Counted from the first letter of the stretch, positions 25,750 to 35,038 are shown. The stretch is 64,000 nt of DNA from Empedobacter stercoris (GCF_965137335.1 NZ_CBCRZD010000004.1); one strand, 5' to 3'. Program-made: numbers and translations. The notes: generated by a model from the sequence alone, not told the origin.

Positions 25750-26508
25750 TTATTTAGCCGTTAATTTAACTTCTTTCCAAACATTATTTTCTAAAACTTC
25801 GTACGCAATAGAATTTTCATTGCTGTAACCAACAGACGAATAATTAGAATTACCATTTGTAACAACTACTCTGTAAACACCCGTTTTTGAAGTAGTTTCG
25901 AATTTAGCAATAACTTGATTTCCGTTTTCTGACATCAGCATAAAACCACCATTTTGTAAGTCAATTTTTTGATAATTTTTTGAACCATCTGTTAAAAGAT
26001 TTGAAATGGTTACGTCCGCACTTTTAGGTTCGGGAGTAGCGACTTTGTTTACTTCTTTTTTCGATTGTTCCAATTTAGTCATTGGAATAGAAGTTTTCGC
26101 ATTTTGAGTTTTTAGTTTCATCAAAGCAAGTTTTAATGCTTCTTGATATCCTTTATCAAACTCTTTTATTTTTGAAGTTCCTTCAAAAGTTTCAATATTA
26201 TTTTGAGAACAATCCGTAAAAACGACTTCTAATTTATTATTTAAAAAACTCTTTACTTTAAGAATATCAGTATTTAATACAGAGCATGGAGTTTGAGTGA
26301 CTTCTTGAGGCCAAGTTGACTTGTCAGAAGGTAAAACTTCATATTTTTTTTGAGTTAATAAATATCTCAATCGGTTATTTAATTGATACTGATCTTGTTC
26401 AAAACCCGAAAATTTTTCTGGAATATGAATATATTTATAATCATTTACTTCTTGTGCATTTACAGTTGAGATACTGCATAAAAGTAATGTTGCTATTAAG
26501 TTTTTCAT
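25750..26508 (-). CDS. secreted hypothetical protein (tandem paralogue B)
   Basis: About 252 residues from the ATG at 26508, which puts a clean signal peptide (MKNLIATLLLCSISTVNA) first; the upstream start at 26529 would add seven residues that weaken it. It is a diverged duplicate of the gene downstream: both share DYKYI.IP.KF.GF, the YQLNNRLRYLL helix, TPCS...FTDC cysteines, EFDKGYQEALKLA and a closing NYSSVGYSN strand. Related secreted proteins occur in other flavobacteria beside peptidases, but no function is known. First gene of the pair. Confidence 0.7.
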   Translation of the reverse strand: MKNLIATLLLCSISTVNAQEVNDYKYIHIPEKFSGFEQDQYQLNNRLRYLLTQKKYEVLPSDKSTWPQEVTQTPCSVLNTDILKVKSFLNNKLEVVFTDCSQNNIETFEGTSKIKEFDKGYQEALKLALMKLKTQNAKTSIPMTKLEQSKKEVNKVATPEPKSADVTISNLLTDGSKNYQKIDLQNGGFMLMSENGNQVIAKFETTSKTGVYRVVVTNGNSNYSSVGYSNENSIAYEVLENNVWKEVKLTAK

Positions 26509-26667
26509 GTAAAAAGTTATTTGTATCAAATATAAAAAAAAGCATTCAAACTTAGGTGATAATACTATTTTATGATAATTTTTAATTAAAATAGTATTCT
26601 AATTATATAATATTGTATTAATTCAATAATAATTGTTTAAATTTAATCAATAAAAAATCATAAAATT

Positions 26668-27420
26668 ATGTCAATATTAAAAGATAAAGTTGCCATTGTA
26701 ACTGGTGCAGGTTCTGGGATTGGAAAAGCTGTTGCTGAATTGTATGCAAAGGAAGGCGCAAAAGTTGTCGTTTCTGATATTAATGAAGAAGGTGGAAAAG
26801 AAGTTGTCGAAATCATTAAAAAAAATGGAGGAGAAGCGTTTTTTTTCAAAGCTGATACTGCTTTGGCAGAAGACAACGAAGCCTTAGTGAATAAAGCGGT
26901 TGAGGTGTATGGAAAATTGGATATTGCTTGTAATAATGCAGGAATTGGAGGTCCTGCTGCATTAACAGAAGATTATCCGTTGGATGGTTGGAAAAAAGTA
27001 ATTGACATTAATTTTAATGGTGTTTTTTATGGGTGTAAATATCAACTACAAGCAATGGAAAAAAATGGAGGAGGTGCTATTGTGAACATGGCTTCTATTC
27101 ATGGAGAGGTAGCAGCACCAATGAGTTCTGCTTATACTTCTGCTAAACATGGAGTAGTTGGATTGACGAAAAATATTGGAGCAGAATATGGGCCAAAAAA
27201 TATTCGTTGTAACGCTGTTGGTCCTGGTTATATTATGACCCCTTTGTTGTCAAATAATTTGAGTGCAGATCATTTAGAAGTATTGGTTACAAAACATCCA
27301 ATGGGTCGTTTAGGTCAACCAGAAGAAGTTGCCGAATTGGTTTTATTCTTAAGTTCGGACAAAGCATCTTTTATGACAGGAGCTTATTATCTTGTAGATG
27401 GAGGATACACAGCTGTTTAG
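26668..27420 (+). CDS. SDR-family NAD(P)-dependent oxidoreductase
   Basis: A classical short-chain dehydrogenase of 250 residues. The cofactor motif TGAGSGIG is at 12-19, the NNAG motif at about 88-91, the active-site Ser in VNMASIHG and the YTSAK (YxxxK) pair about 13 residues later. Asp at the end of strand 2 (VVSDINEEG) favours NAD over NADP. C-terminal GAYYLVDGGYTAV is standard for the glucose/3-oxoacyl dehydrogenase-like group, so the substrate is open. Stand-alone gene. Confidence 0.9.
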   Translation: MSILKDKVAIVTGAGSGIGKAVAELYAKEGAKVVVSDINEEGGKEVVEIIKKNGGEAFFFKADTALAEDNEALVNKAVEVYGKLDIACNNAGIGGPAALTEDYPLDGWKKVIDINFNGVFYGCKYQLQAMEKNGGGAIVNMASIHGEVAAPMSSAYTSAKHGVVGLTKNIGAEYGPKNIRCNAVGPGYIMTPLLSNNLSADHLEVLVTKHPMGRLGQPEEVAELVLFLSSDKASFMTGAYYLVDGGYTAV

Positions 27421-27473
27421 AATATTTTTGATCTTATCTTAAAGGATTGAATGGATAATTAGCATTTAATCCT

Positions 27474-27481
27474 TAATTTTG
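27474..27481 (+). promoter_or_regulatory. -7 box ahead of the aldolase gene
   Basis: TAATTTTG, 23 bases before the ATG at 27505. The best upstream TTG (27447-27449) is 24 bases away, longer than usual. Confidence 0.5.
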
Positions 27482-27504
27482 CTTAAACGAAATACAAACA
27501 AGCA

Positions 27505-28161
27505 ATGAAATTTTTTATCGATACAGCAAACTTAGCTGATATTAAAGAAGCGCAAGATTTAGGGATTTTAGATGGTGTGACAACGAATCCATCTTTAATG
27601 GCGAAAGAAGGAATTACTGGTCAAGAAAATATTATCAATCACTACAAAGCAATTTGCGAATTGGTAGATGGAGATGTATCTGCAGAGGTAATTTCTACTG
27701 ATTTTGAAGGAATGGTAAAAGAGGGTGAAGCTTTAGCTGCTTTAAATCCTCAAATTGTGGTTAAAATTCCAATGACAAAAGATGGTGTTAAAGCATGTAA
27801 ATACTTTTCTACAAAAGGAATCAGAACTAATGTAACGTTAGTTTTTTCAGTAGGACAAGCTTTATTGGCTGCAAAAGCTGGTGCAACTTACGTTTCTCCT
27901 TTTATCGGACGTTTAGATGATATTTCGACAGATGGTTTAAACTTGATCGAAGAAATTCGTTTGGTTTATGATAACTACTTATACGAAACTCAAATTTTAG
28001 CAGCTTCAGTTCGTCATACAATGCATATTGTAAACTGTGCTAAAATTGGTGCTGATGTAATGACTGGGCCTTTATCGTCTATTTTAGGATTATTAAAACA
28101 CCCTTTAACAGATTCTGGTTTAGCTCAATTTTTAGCTGATTACGCGAAGGGTAATAACTAA
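27505..28161 (+). CDS. fsa: fructose-6-phosphate aldolase / transaldolase-like protein
   Basis: A 218-residue TIM-barrel of the small transaldolase family (FsaA/MipB type). Signatures: MKFFIDTANLADIKEA at the start, GVTTNPSLMAKEG, the Schiff-base Lys in VVKIPMTK and SPFIGRLDDIS. Whether it acts as fructose-6-phosphate aldolase or as a transaldolase depends on active-site residues (the Tyr/Gln position) that I cannot settle by eye. A terminator follows at once. Ahead stands a single -7 box. Confidence 0.9.
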   Translation: MKFFIDTANLADIKEAQDLGILDGVTTNPSLMAKEGITGQENIINHYKAICELVDGDVSAEVISTDFEGMVKEGEALAALNPQIVVKIPMTKDGVKACKYFSTKGIRTNVTLVFSVGQALLAAKAGATYVSPFIGRLDDISTDGLNLIEEIRLVYDNYLYETQILAASVRHTMHIVNCAKIGADVMTGPLSSILGLLKHPLTDSGLAQFLADYAKGNN

Positions 28162-28189
28162 GATTTATTTATAAAAAACTATACGCGAA

Positions 28190-28221
28190 AAAAAGCTCAT
28201 CAAATTTTGATGAGCTTTTTT
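28190..28221. terminator. bidirectional terminator
   Basis: AAAAAGCTCATCAA and its complement TTGATGAGCTTTTT around a 3-base core, between the convergent aldolase and FMN reductase genes. Confidence 0.85.
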
Positions 28222-28238
28222 ATGTACATACTTTTCAA

Positions 28239-28784
28239 TTAAGCTTCAACAGCTGCTAAAGCTTCAACAAAAATATTAACTTGATCTAATACTTTATTTT
28301 TTAATTCCTCATTTACAATTTCATTGTTTTGGAAATTATCGTGAAAAGAAGGAAATGTAGTACTTGCTACAATATCTCCGCTTGCAAACATTCCGAAATA
28401 TTTTGTTGCAACTTCCATCACGTTACCGCCACCGTATCCACCTGGAGAAGTACTTAATAACAATAATTTTTTTCCTTTTAAATAAGGCATATCAATACGA
28501 GAAACCCAATCTAAAATGTTTTTTAAAGCAACAGAAAAATTACCATTATGCTCTGCTAAAGAAATGACCAAGCCATCTGCATCTTGTACTTTTTTGTAAA
28601 AATCTTGCGCTTCTTGTGGAAACCCATTTTCTACTTGTCGATCAGTGGAATAAATTGGCATTTCAAAATCATTAATATCGATTAAATCAATTTCTGCATT
28701 TTCGATTTGATTTAATGTATAATTTAATAATTGTTTATTGATTGATGTTTTGCTGTTACTTCCGGCAAATGCTAAAATTTTCAT
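28239..28784 (-). CDS. NADPH-dependent FMN reductase-like protein (paralogue 1)
   Basis: A 181-residue flavodoxin-fold reductase. The FMN phosphate loop AGSNSKTSINKQLLNY is at 6-21, and the active segment STSPGGYGGGNVMEVA near residue 110 is typical of the NADPH-dependent FMN reductase/azoreductase group (NQO1-like). Natural acceptor unknown. It is closely related to the gene at 28875-29402, with which it shares the same loops, and appears to have arisen by tandem duplication. A -7 box (28823-28816) lies in the 90-base gap, giving it a separate promoter. Confidence 0.85.
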   Translation of the reverse strand: MKILAFAGSNSKTSINKQLLNYTLNQIENAEIDLIDINDFEMPIYSTDRQVENGFPQEAQDFYKKVQDADGLVISLAEHNGNFSVALKNILDWVSRIDMPYLKGKKLLLLSTSPGGYGGGNVMEVATKYFGMFASGDIVASTTFPSFHDNFQNNEIVNEELKNKVLDQVNIFVEALAAVEA

Positions 28785-28815
28785 ATTTCTATTTCGTTAT
28801 TTTATTTTGAAGAAG

Positions 28816-28823
28816 CAAATTTA
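28816..28823 (-). promoter_or_regulatory. -7 box ahead of FMN reductase paralogue 1
   Basis: Minus-strand TAAATTTG, 31 bases before the start codon at 28784; no good -33 TTG. Confidence 0.45.
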
Positions 28824-28874
28824 TCGCAACACCAAGCAATTTTTATTGACCTATGTTAGGAAATGATAAATAAC

Positions 28875-29402
28875 TTAAATTTTATTTTTAAATTCATTTA
28901 CCTTTTTCATTAACTCGTTATTTAATTCTTCGTTTGAGATTTTTCCGTCCGAAAAATTTTCGTCAAATTTTGGTAAAGAAAAATCAATTAAGATGGTTCC
29001 TCCAAGTTTTGTTAACAATTTAGATCCTGCCTCCAAAGCATTTTTTCCTCCATATCCACCTGGAGAAGTGCTCATAACAAATAGTTTTTTACCTTCGAGA
29101 AATTTGTAATTGATACGAGAACACCAATCCATATAACTTTTAAAAACAGCTGAAAAACATGCGTTGTGTTCTGCTAATGAAATGATAAGAATATCTGAAT
29201 CGACTAATTTTGAATAGAATCTTTTGACTTCATCAGAGAAGCCTTCGTTTTTTTCGATGTCAATATCAAAAGTTGGAATATTGTAATCATCTAAATCTAA
29301 AATTTCAATTTCATGTTCATTCAACAAAGATGAAGCATAGGTTACCAATTGTTTGTTAATAGATGTTGAACTATTACTTCCTGCAAAAGCTTTAATTATC
29401 AT
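28875..29402 (-). CDS. NAD(P)H-dependent flavodoxin-fold reductase (paralogue 2)
   Basis: A 175-residue paralogue of the neighbouring FMN reductase. The phosphate loop AGSNSSTSINKQLVTY and the segment STSPGGYGGKNALEAG are shared, while the central region differs (DYNIPTFDIDIEKNEG against DFEMPIYSTDRQVENG), as expected of divergence toward another substrate. It starts 10 bases after the thioesterase gene, so it is read in the unit that begins with the nitronate-monooxygenase-like gene. Confidence 0.85.
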   Translation of the reverse strand: MIIKAFAGSNSSTSINKQLVTYASSLLNEHEIEILDLDDYNIPTFDIDIEKNEGFSDEVKRFYSKLVDSDILIISLAEHNACFSAVFKSYMDWCSRINYKFLEGKKLFVMSTSPGGYGGKNALEAGSKLLTKLGGTILIDFSLPKFDENFSDGKISNEELNNELMKKVNEFKNKI

Positions 29403-29412
29403 AATGTTATTG

Positions 29413-30282
29413 TTATTTATCTTTTATAATTGGTCGCATCAAGCCTTCTTGTGCAACACTACAAATCAATTCTCCAGATCGATTGAAAAGATTTCCTCTC
29501 GTAAAACCTCTTGTGTCTACAGCACTCGGAGAAGTTACATTGACTAAAATCCAATCTTGTAAATTTGGTTCGCGATGAAACCAAATCGAATGATCTAAGC
29601 TTGCCATTTGTGTATTCCCGAAATGAGCTTTGGATGCATGTGGTTTTATGGCAGTCGAAAGTAAATTATAATCCGAACTATATGCCATTAATTGGTGTAC
29701 AATCGGCAAAGGTAAATTATCAGGCACATCATTAAATGTTAACCAAACATTACTTTTATTCGGATAGTCTTTCTTTTCGAAAGGATTCATTAATTCAACT
29801 GGTTTGAAATCTAATGGTCGCTCAGCTAGAACAAATCGCATAATTGATTTGGGTAAAATTGATCCAAATTGTTCTGCAACATCATTCCAACTCATCAATT
29901 CTTCAGGTGGTGTGACAACAGGCATCTCATCTTGATGTTCGTAACCTTCTTGTTTTAATTGAAAAGAACATGCCATCACAAAAATCGGAACATTGTCTTG
30001 TTTTGCTGTGACAACACGTGTACTAAAGCTTCCTCCATCGCGAAGATTTGCAACTTCAAAATAGATTAGTTTTTCTAAATCTCCTGGTAAAATAAAATAA
30101 GAGTGAAGGGAATGACAAAAACGATCTGAAGGTACAGTTTGATAAGCGGCATGTAACGCTTGGCTTACGACTTGACCTCCAAAAACGTTTGGACTTCCCA
30201 TAAAAGAACTTTTCCCTTCGAATAGATTTGTTTCTAATTTTTTGAGTGAAATCAATTCGATGAGTTCTTGAGTCGTTTTCAT
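29413..30282 (-). CDS. tesB: acyl-CoA thioesterase II (TesB type)
   Basis: Hydrolyses acyl-CoA to free acid and CoA. The 289-residue double hot-dog protein begins with the conserved FEGKSSFMGSPNVFGGQVVSQAL segment; the second hot-dog half holds the catalytic triad-type Asp in MASLDHSIWFHR and the motif RGFTRGNLFNRSGELI. Length is normal. It lies 8 bases after the nitronate-monooxygenase-type gene and 10 bases before the FMN reductase, all on the minus strand. Confidence 0.93.
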   Translation of the reverse strand: MKTTQELIELISLKKLETNLFEGKSSFMGSPNVFGGQVVSQALHAAYQTVPSDRFCHSLHSYFILPGDLEKLIYFEVANLRDGGSFSTRVVTAKQDNVPIFVMACSFQLKQEGYEHQDEMPVVTPPEELMSWNDVAEQFGSILPKSIMRFVLAERPLDFKPVELMNPFEKKDYPNKSNVWLTFNDVPDNLPLPIVHQLMAYSSDYNLLSTAIKPHASKAHFGNTQMASLDHSIWFHREPNLQDWILVNVTSPSAVDTRGFTRGNLFNRSGELICSVAQEGLMRPIIKDK

Positions 30283-30290
30283 TATAAAGT

Positions 30291-31256
30291 TTAAAATTTC
30301 AAATTATTTAATTTCTGCATATTTTGTTCCAATGCAGTTTTATATTCTTTTTTCATTCGAGTGATTAATTCTGCTGTCGAAATAACATCGTGAATTCCTG
30401 AAACACCATGACCAGCTGACCAAATGTCTTTCCATGCTTTGTGTCCGTCACCGCCGATTAGTTTAGAAAAATCTTCTTCTTTCTTTTCGTCTAAATCAAT
30501 TCCAGAATGAATAATACTTGGTTTCAAAAAATTAGCATTTACGCCAGAAATTCCATCCGTATATAGCACGTCTTCAAAAGTAGAATCGACTAACATTTTT
30601 TTATAATCTTCTTCAGCATAAGCTTCTTTTGTAGCGATAAATCGAGTTCCAATATACGCAAAGTCAGCTCCCATATTTTCAGCTGCTAAGATATCATTTC
30701 CATCGTTCATAGCACCTGCTAAAATCAAGCAACCATCGTAAAATGTTCGAATATCATCAATCAAAGCAAAAGGATTAGCTGTACCTGCATGACCGCCGGC
30801 ACCCGAAGCAACTGCAATTATTCCATCAACCCCCGCTTCAGCAGCTTTTTCTGCATGACGTTTTTTGATTACATCATGAAAAACCAAACCACCATAGCTA
30901 TGTACAGCGTCTACAACTTGTTTTACAGCACCAAGCGAAGTAATAATAAGTGGTACTCTATATTTTGCACACAAAGATAAGTCAGTTTCTAATCTTGGAT
31001 TCGTTTTATTAACAATTAAATTAACGCCAAATGGAGCTGTTTTTTTTCCCGTTTCATCTTCAAATTGTTTTAATTGAGTAGTGATATCAATTAACATTTG
31101 CTCGAAATCTTCGGCAGTCCTTCCATTGAGAGAAGGAAATGTTCCACAAACACCATTTTTACAAGCTTCTACAACTAATTCTGTTCTTGAAACTAAGAAC
31201 ATTGGTGATGTAATTAAGGGTAGGTCTAAACTATTTTTAAATTCGTGTAAAGTCAT
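30291..31256 (-). CDS. FMN-dependent nitronate monooxygenase-family oxidoreductase
   Basis: A 321-residue TIM-barrel flavoprotein. N-terminal LPLITSPMFLVS, the FMN-binding GGHAGTANPFALIDDIR and GADFAYIGTRFIAT segments are those of the nitronate monooxygenase/2-nitropropane dioxygenase family. The general base His of the family fits ASGAGGHAG. Substrate is open, since many members are generic NADH:flavin-dependent reductases. It heads a three-gene minus-strand unit with tesB and a flavodoxin-fold reductase. Confidence 0.87.
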   Translation of the reverse strand: MTLHEFKNSLDLPLITSPMFLVSRTELVVEACKNGVCGTFPSLNGRTAEDFEQMLIDITTQLKQFEDETGKKTAPFGVNLIVNKTNPRLETDLSLCAKYRVPLIITSLGAVKQVVDAVHSYGGLVFHDVIKKRHAEKAAEAGVDGIIAVASGAGGHAGTANPFALIDDIRTFYDGCLILAGAMNDGNDILAAENMGADFAYIGTRFIATKEAYAEEDYKKMLVDSTFEDVLYTDGISGVNANFLKPSIIHSGIDLDEKKEEDFSKLIGGDGHKAWKDIWSAGHGVSGIHDVISTAELITRMKKEYKTALEQNMQKLNNLKF

Positions 31257-31362
31257 TTTTAAAATTTTCTAATGTGGTTACATCTGCAATATAAGTATAA
31301 ATTAATTTTAGGAAAATAAAAATTCCTTCACAATTTCTAAATGTAGAAGCAAATCCTTTAAT

Positions 31363-31370
31363 GTATCTTT
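31363..31370 (+). promoter_or_regulatory. -7 box of the MATE transporter gene
   Basis: TATCTTTG followed by CAAACG. The likely mRNA start (about 31376) falls inside the longest open frame, which argues for a start codon downstream of 31369. Confidence 0.5.
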
Positions 31371-32844
31371 GCAAACGAAAATAAATAATACATTGGAGTT
31401 AAAAGAACATTTAAGACGTAATATAAAATTAGCATTTCCAGTAATGATTACTCAAATGGGGCAGATTTCTGTCAACATTATAGATAATATTATGGTGGGA
31501 GGTTTAGGTGGAAAATACGATAATATTGAGGATGAAGTTTTAGGAAAAACAGCTTTAGCTGCAGCATCGTTAGGAAATTCATTGTTTTTTGCTGTATTAG
31601 TATTTGCCTTTGGATTTAGTTTTGCTTTGTCACCTTTGATAGCCGCAGAAGATTCGAAAGGAGATAAAAAAATGGCAGCAAGTTATTTTTCGCATAGTTT
31701 TGTTTTAAATGTTACTTTATCGATTGGCTTATTCTTATTGATTACGTTCTTAAAACCATTAATGTATCACATGGGACAACCAGAAGATGTAGTCGAAAAA
31801 TGTATTCCATATTTAACGATCATGACGTTTTCTATGATTCCTTTGATGGTTTTCCAAACGTTTCGTCAATTATCTGAAGGCTTATCTTTGACTGTCCCTG
31901 TAACTATTGCAACTGTTTTGAGTAATGTTATCAATATTGCGTTAAACTATGGATGGATTTATGGGAATTGGGGATTTCCTCGTTTAGAAGTTGCTGGTGC
32001 AGCTTGGGGAACATTTGTTGCTCGTTTGGTGATGATGATTTTCTTGGTTGTTGTATTACTTAATTTTAAGAAAACAAAAGCAGTACTACAAGAAGTTCAG
32101 TTCAAAACAAGTAATTTTAAGAAAGTTATTTTTCGAAAAATTGCAGGAATTGGTATTCCAACTGCCTTGACTTCATTTTTTGAAATGAGTGCGTTCTCTT
32201 TGGCAGCTTTTGTTTGTGGATATACGTTTACAAATTCTATTGCTGATCAAGAACTAGCAAAAGTAAATTTGGCTGCACATCAAATTGCAATAAACCTTGC
32301 TTCGACGACATTTATGATGTGTACTGGAATTGGAGTGGCGGCAACTGTTAGAATTGGAAATCAATTGGGATTAAAGGATTATAAAACCTTACGAGAAGCT
32401 GGCTGGTCTTGTATTTTGATGGTGTTAACTTTTATGATATTCTGTGGAATTTTATTTATTGTTTTTCGTTATCAACTGCCAACCATTTATTTAGATAATC
32501 CAGAAGTCATAAACATGGCTGCTTCGTTATTAATTATAGCCTCTCTTTTCCAGATGTCAGATGGAGTACAATTGGTATTGTTAGGAGCTTTGCGAGGAAT
32601 GACGGATGTTAAAATCCCTTCAATATTGACCTTTATTTCATATTGGTTAATTGCAATTCCGATAGGTGTAGTGTTAGCAATTGTATTCGAAATGAGAGCT
32701 TTCGGGATGTGGATAGGTTTGGGGACAGGCCTAACAGCATCAGCAATATTTTTAATGATTCGATATAATCGTCAAACCAAAAAAATGATTAGGGAAAATC
32801 CTAATTCTGTACTAATTTTAGAAGATAAATTAAATAATATATAA
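31369..32844 (+). CDS. MATE-family efflux transporter
   Basis: A 12-helix multidrug and toxin extrusion pump, normally Na+ or H+ coupled. Up to 491 residues; the helices and the repeated two-bundle layout (about 20-230 and 250-470) are clear. Family features: QMGQISVNIIDNIMVGGLG in helix 1 and the HQIAINLASTTFMMCTGIGVAATVRIGNQLG stretch at the start of the second bundle. The start is uncertain: the reading frame begins near 31369, inside the -7 box, and a TTG at 31393 (MELKEHLRRN) suits the promoter better. Substrate unknown. A small acidic protein gene follows after 1 base. Confidence 0.92.
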   Translation: MQTKINNTLELKEHLRRNIKLAFPVMITQMGQISVNIIDNIMVGGLGGKYDNIEDEVLGKTALAAASLGNSLFFAVLVFAFGFSFALSPLIAAEDSKGDKKMAASYFSHSFVLNVTLSIGLFLLITFLKPLMYHMGQPEDVVEKCIPYLTIMTFSMIPLMVFQTFRQLSEGLSLTVPVTIATVLSNVINIALNYGWIYGNWGFPRLEVAGAAWGTFVARLVMMIFLVVVLLNFKKTKAVLQEVQFKTSNFKKVIFRKIAGIGIPTALTSFFEMSAFSLAAFVCGYTFTNSIADQELAKVNLAAHQIAINLASTTFMMCTGIGVAATVRIGNQLGLKDYKTLREAGWSCILMVLTFMIFCGILFIVFRYQLPTIYLDNPEVINMAASLLIIASLFQMSDGVQLVLLGALRGMTDVKIPSILTFISYWLIAIPIGVVLAIVFEMRAFGMWIGLGTGLTASAIFLMIRYNRQTKKMIRENPNSVLILEDKLNNI

Positions 32845-32845
32845 C

Positions 32846-33082
32846 ATGGAATTACCAAAATTTTTATTGGCAGATAATTCAACAATGCCAGAGAAAATCT
32901 TTATTCTACATACAGAATATCCACGCTTTTTATTAGATGTTGAAACAGACGATATCGAGTGGTTTGAAGATATTTCTGAAGAAGAAGATAATGAAGAATT
33001 TAACACAGAAGTTGCAAATCTTATTGAAGACGCTTTAGATTTTTATGATCAAGAAATGTCTTTTTTAGATGAAGAAGAATAA
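32846..33082 (+). CDS. small acidic hypothetical protein
   Basis: A 78-residue, strongly acidic protein (C-terminal two-thirds rich in Asp/Glu, ending FLDEEE) with no membrane segment or cysteine. It begins one base after the MATE stop and so is translated from the same message. Conserved small acidic proteins of this kind sit beside transporters in related flavobacteria; I have no function for it. Its codon usage looks like that of its neighbours. Confidence 0.7.
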   Translation: MELPKFLLADNSTMPEKIFILHTEYPRFLLDVETDDIEWFEDISEEEDNEEFNTEVANLIEDALDFYDQEMSFLDEEE

Positions 33083-33149
33083 GTCTTTTTTTAATAAAAA
33101 ACCATAGTTTTTATTAGTGTACGAAATACACTAAAATATTTTTTTATGC

Positions 33150-33179
33150 TTGCATACTATTTTTTTTATTCATATTTTG
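33150..33179 (+). promoter_or_regulatory. promoter of the acyl-CoA ligase gene
   Basis: TTG at 33150-33152 and, 19 bases on, ATATTTTG at 33172-33179, one shifted base from the TAnnTTTG form. The ATG at 33204 follows after 24 bases. This supports 33204 over the TTG at 33150 as start. Confidence 0.5.
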
Positions 33180-33203
33180 CAACTAAGAAAATTATTCAAA
33201 ACC

Positions 33204-34979
33204 ATGGAAATAAAACGATTATTTGATTTTCCGCAAAATCAATTAGAAAATAATCCTCGAGAAGATGCATTAGTGTCCAAAGTAAACGGAGCTTGGGTGA
33301 AAACCTCAACGCAGGAATATCTTGCTAAAGCCAATGCATTTAGTCGAGGATTATTACAATTAGGAATAAAACCACAAGATAAAATAGCAATTGTAACTAC
33401 TACTAACCGTACCGAATGGAATATTTGTGACATCGGTATACAACAAGTTGGTGCTATTTCTGTTCCGCTTTATCCTACACTTTCAGAAGATGATTTTGAT
33501 TATATATTAAATAATGCCGAATGTAAGTTCGTCATTGTTTCCGACAAAAATTTATACGATACTGTGTCTGCGGTAAAAGAGAAGGTTTCAACGTTAGTTG
33601 GGATTTATAGTTTTGATGAAATTAATGGAGTTCCCAATTTTAGAGAAATTTTAGATTTGGGCGAAGATAATTCTACTCAACACGAAGTCGATAGTATCAA
33701 GGAAATCATTAAACCTTCTGATGTTGCTACCTTAATTTATACTTCAGGAACAACAGGACGTCCAAAAGGAGTGGTCTTAACACACGAAAATATTGTTTCA
33801 AATGTGTTAATGTCTGTTGATCGTATCCCAGTATTTCCAAATCAAGCAATTGCTTTAAGTTTTCTTCCGATTAATCATGTTTTTGAACGAATGTTAATTT
33901 ATTTGTACCAACATTTGAGTATAGGAATTTGGTATGCAGAAAGCATTGATAAATTAGGTGAGAATATGAAAGAGGTAAAACCTCATGTCATGACTGTAGT
34001 TCCTCGTTTAGTAGAGAAAGTTTACGATAAGATTTATAATACTGGAGCATCTGCTGGAGGGCTTAAGACAAAGATTTTTATGTGGGCTTTAAGTCTTGTA
34101 GAAGATTATGATCCGTACAATCCAAAAGGAGGATTATTTGGCCTAAAACATTCTATTGCCAAAAGTTTAGTGTTTAGCAAATGGAAAGAAGGAGTTGGAG
34201 GTAATTTAGTATGCATGGTCTCTGGTTCTGCGCCTTTAGCATCTCGTCTAAATCATATTTTTTGGGGTGCTGGAATTCCAATTTTAGAAGGTTATGGCTT
34301 AACGGAAACCTCTCCTGTAATTTCGGTGAACTGTATGAAAAAAGAAGGTTTTGGAATTGGAACTGTTGGAGCGCCATTAAAAGGTGTTGAAGTGAAAATT
34401 GCTGAAGATGGTGAAATCTTAGTAAAAGGACCAAATGTGACGCAAGGTTATTACAAAGATCCCGAAAAAACAGCTGAGGCTTTTACCCCAGATGGTTATT
34501 TTAAAACTGGTGATATAGGTGTTTTAGAAAGAGGTTTACTAAAAATTACAGATCGTAAAAAAGAGATGTTTAAAACTTCTGGAGGAAAATATATCGCTCC
34601 TCAAATCATTGAAAATAAATTAAAACAATCTCGTTTTATCGAACAGGTAATGGTTGTTGGAGAAGGAGAGAAAATGCCTTGTGCAATTATTCAACCTAAC
34701 TTCCAAGTATTAAAAGATTATTTGAATATCAAAGGAATTGCTGTACCTGATTCTAATTCTGCAATAATAAAAGAACCTGCAATTTTAGATATTCTTAGCC
34801 GTGAAATCGATAAAAATAACAAAGGTTTAGGGCATTGGGAACAAATCAAAAAGTTCGAATTAACACCAGAAGAATGGACAATTGATGATGGATTGTTAAC
34901 ACCAACATTAAAATTAAAACGAAAAAATGTTTTAGCTAAATATCAAGAGTTATACAACAAATTATACGACAAGAAATAG
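33204..34979 (+). CDS. long-chain fatty acid--CoA ligase (AMP-forming)
   Basis: Activates fatty acids as acyl-AMP and then acyl-CoA. From the ATG at 33204 the protein is 591 residues. Adenylate-forming motifs: YTSGTTGRPKGVVLTHEN (A3) at about 176-193, GYGLTETSPVIS (A5), YFKTGDIG (A7) and the lid-domain Lys in KTSGGKYIAPQ (A8/A10). Upstream 18 codons from the TTG at 33150 overlap the promoter and are rejected. Length and the family's C-terminus are typical of FadD-like long-chain ligases of this phylum. A terminator follows at 34987. Confidence 0.93.
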   Translation: MEIKRLFDFPQNQLENNPREDALVSKVNGAWVKTSTQEYLAKANAFSRGLLQLGIKPQDKIAIVTTTNRTEWNICDIGIQQVGAISVPLYPTLSEDDFDYILNNAECKFVIVSDKNLYDTVSAVKEKVSTLVGIYSFDEINGVPNFREILDLGEDNSTQHEVDSIKEIIKPSDVATLIYTSGTTGRPKGVVLTHENIVSNVLMSVDRIPVFPNQAIALSFLPINHVFERMLIYLYQHLSIGIWYAESIDKLGENMKEVKPHVMTVVPRLVEKVYDKIYNTGASAGGLKTKIFMWALSLVEDYDPYNPKGGLFGLKHSIAKSLVFSKWKEGVGGNLVCMVSGSAPLASRLNHIFWGAGIPILEGYGLTETSPVISVNCMKKEGFGIGTVGAPLKGVEVKIAEDGEILVKGPNVTQGYYKDPEKTAEAFTPDGYFKTGDIGVLERGLLKITDRKKEMFKTSGGKYIAPQIIENKLKQSRFIEQVMVVGEGEKMPCAIIQPNFQVLKDYLNIKGIAVPDSNSAIIKEPAILDILSREIDKNNKGLGHWEQIKKFELTPEEWTIDDGLLTPTLKLKRKNVLAKYQELYNKLYDKK

Positions 34980-34986
34980 GTTTCAT

Positions 34987-35020
34987 AAAAAAACTCAACT
35001 AAATATTTAGTTGAGTTTTT
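34987..35020. terminator. bidirectional terminator
   Basis: AAAAAACTCAACTAAA pairs with TTTAGTTGAGTTTTTT around a 2-base core, separating the convergent ligase and metallopeptidase genes. Confidence 0.85.
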
Positions 35021-35038
35021 TATGAATAGTTATAAAAT

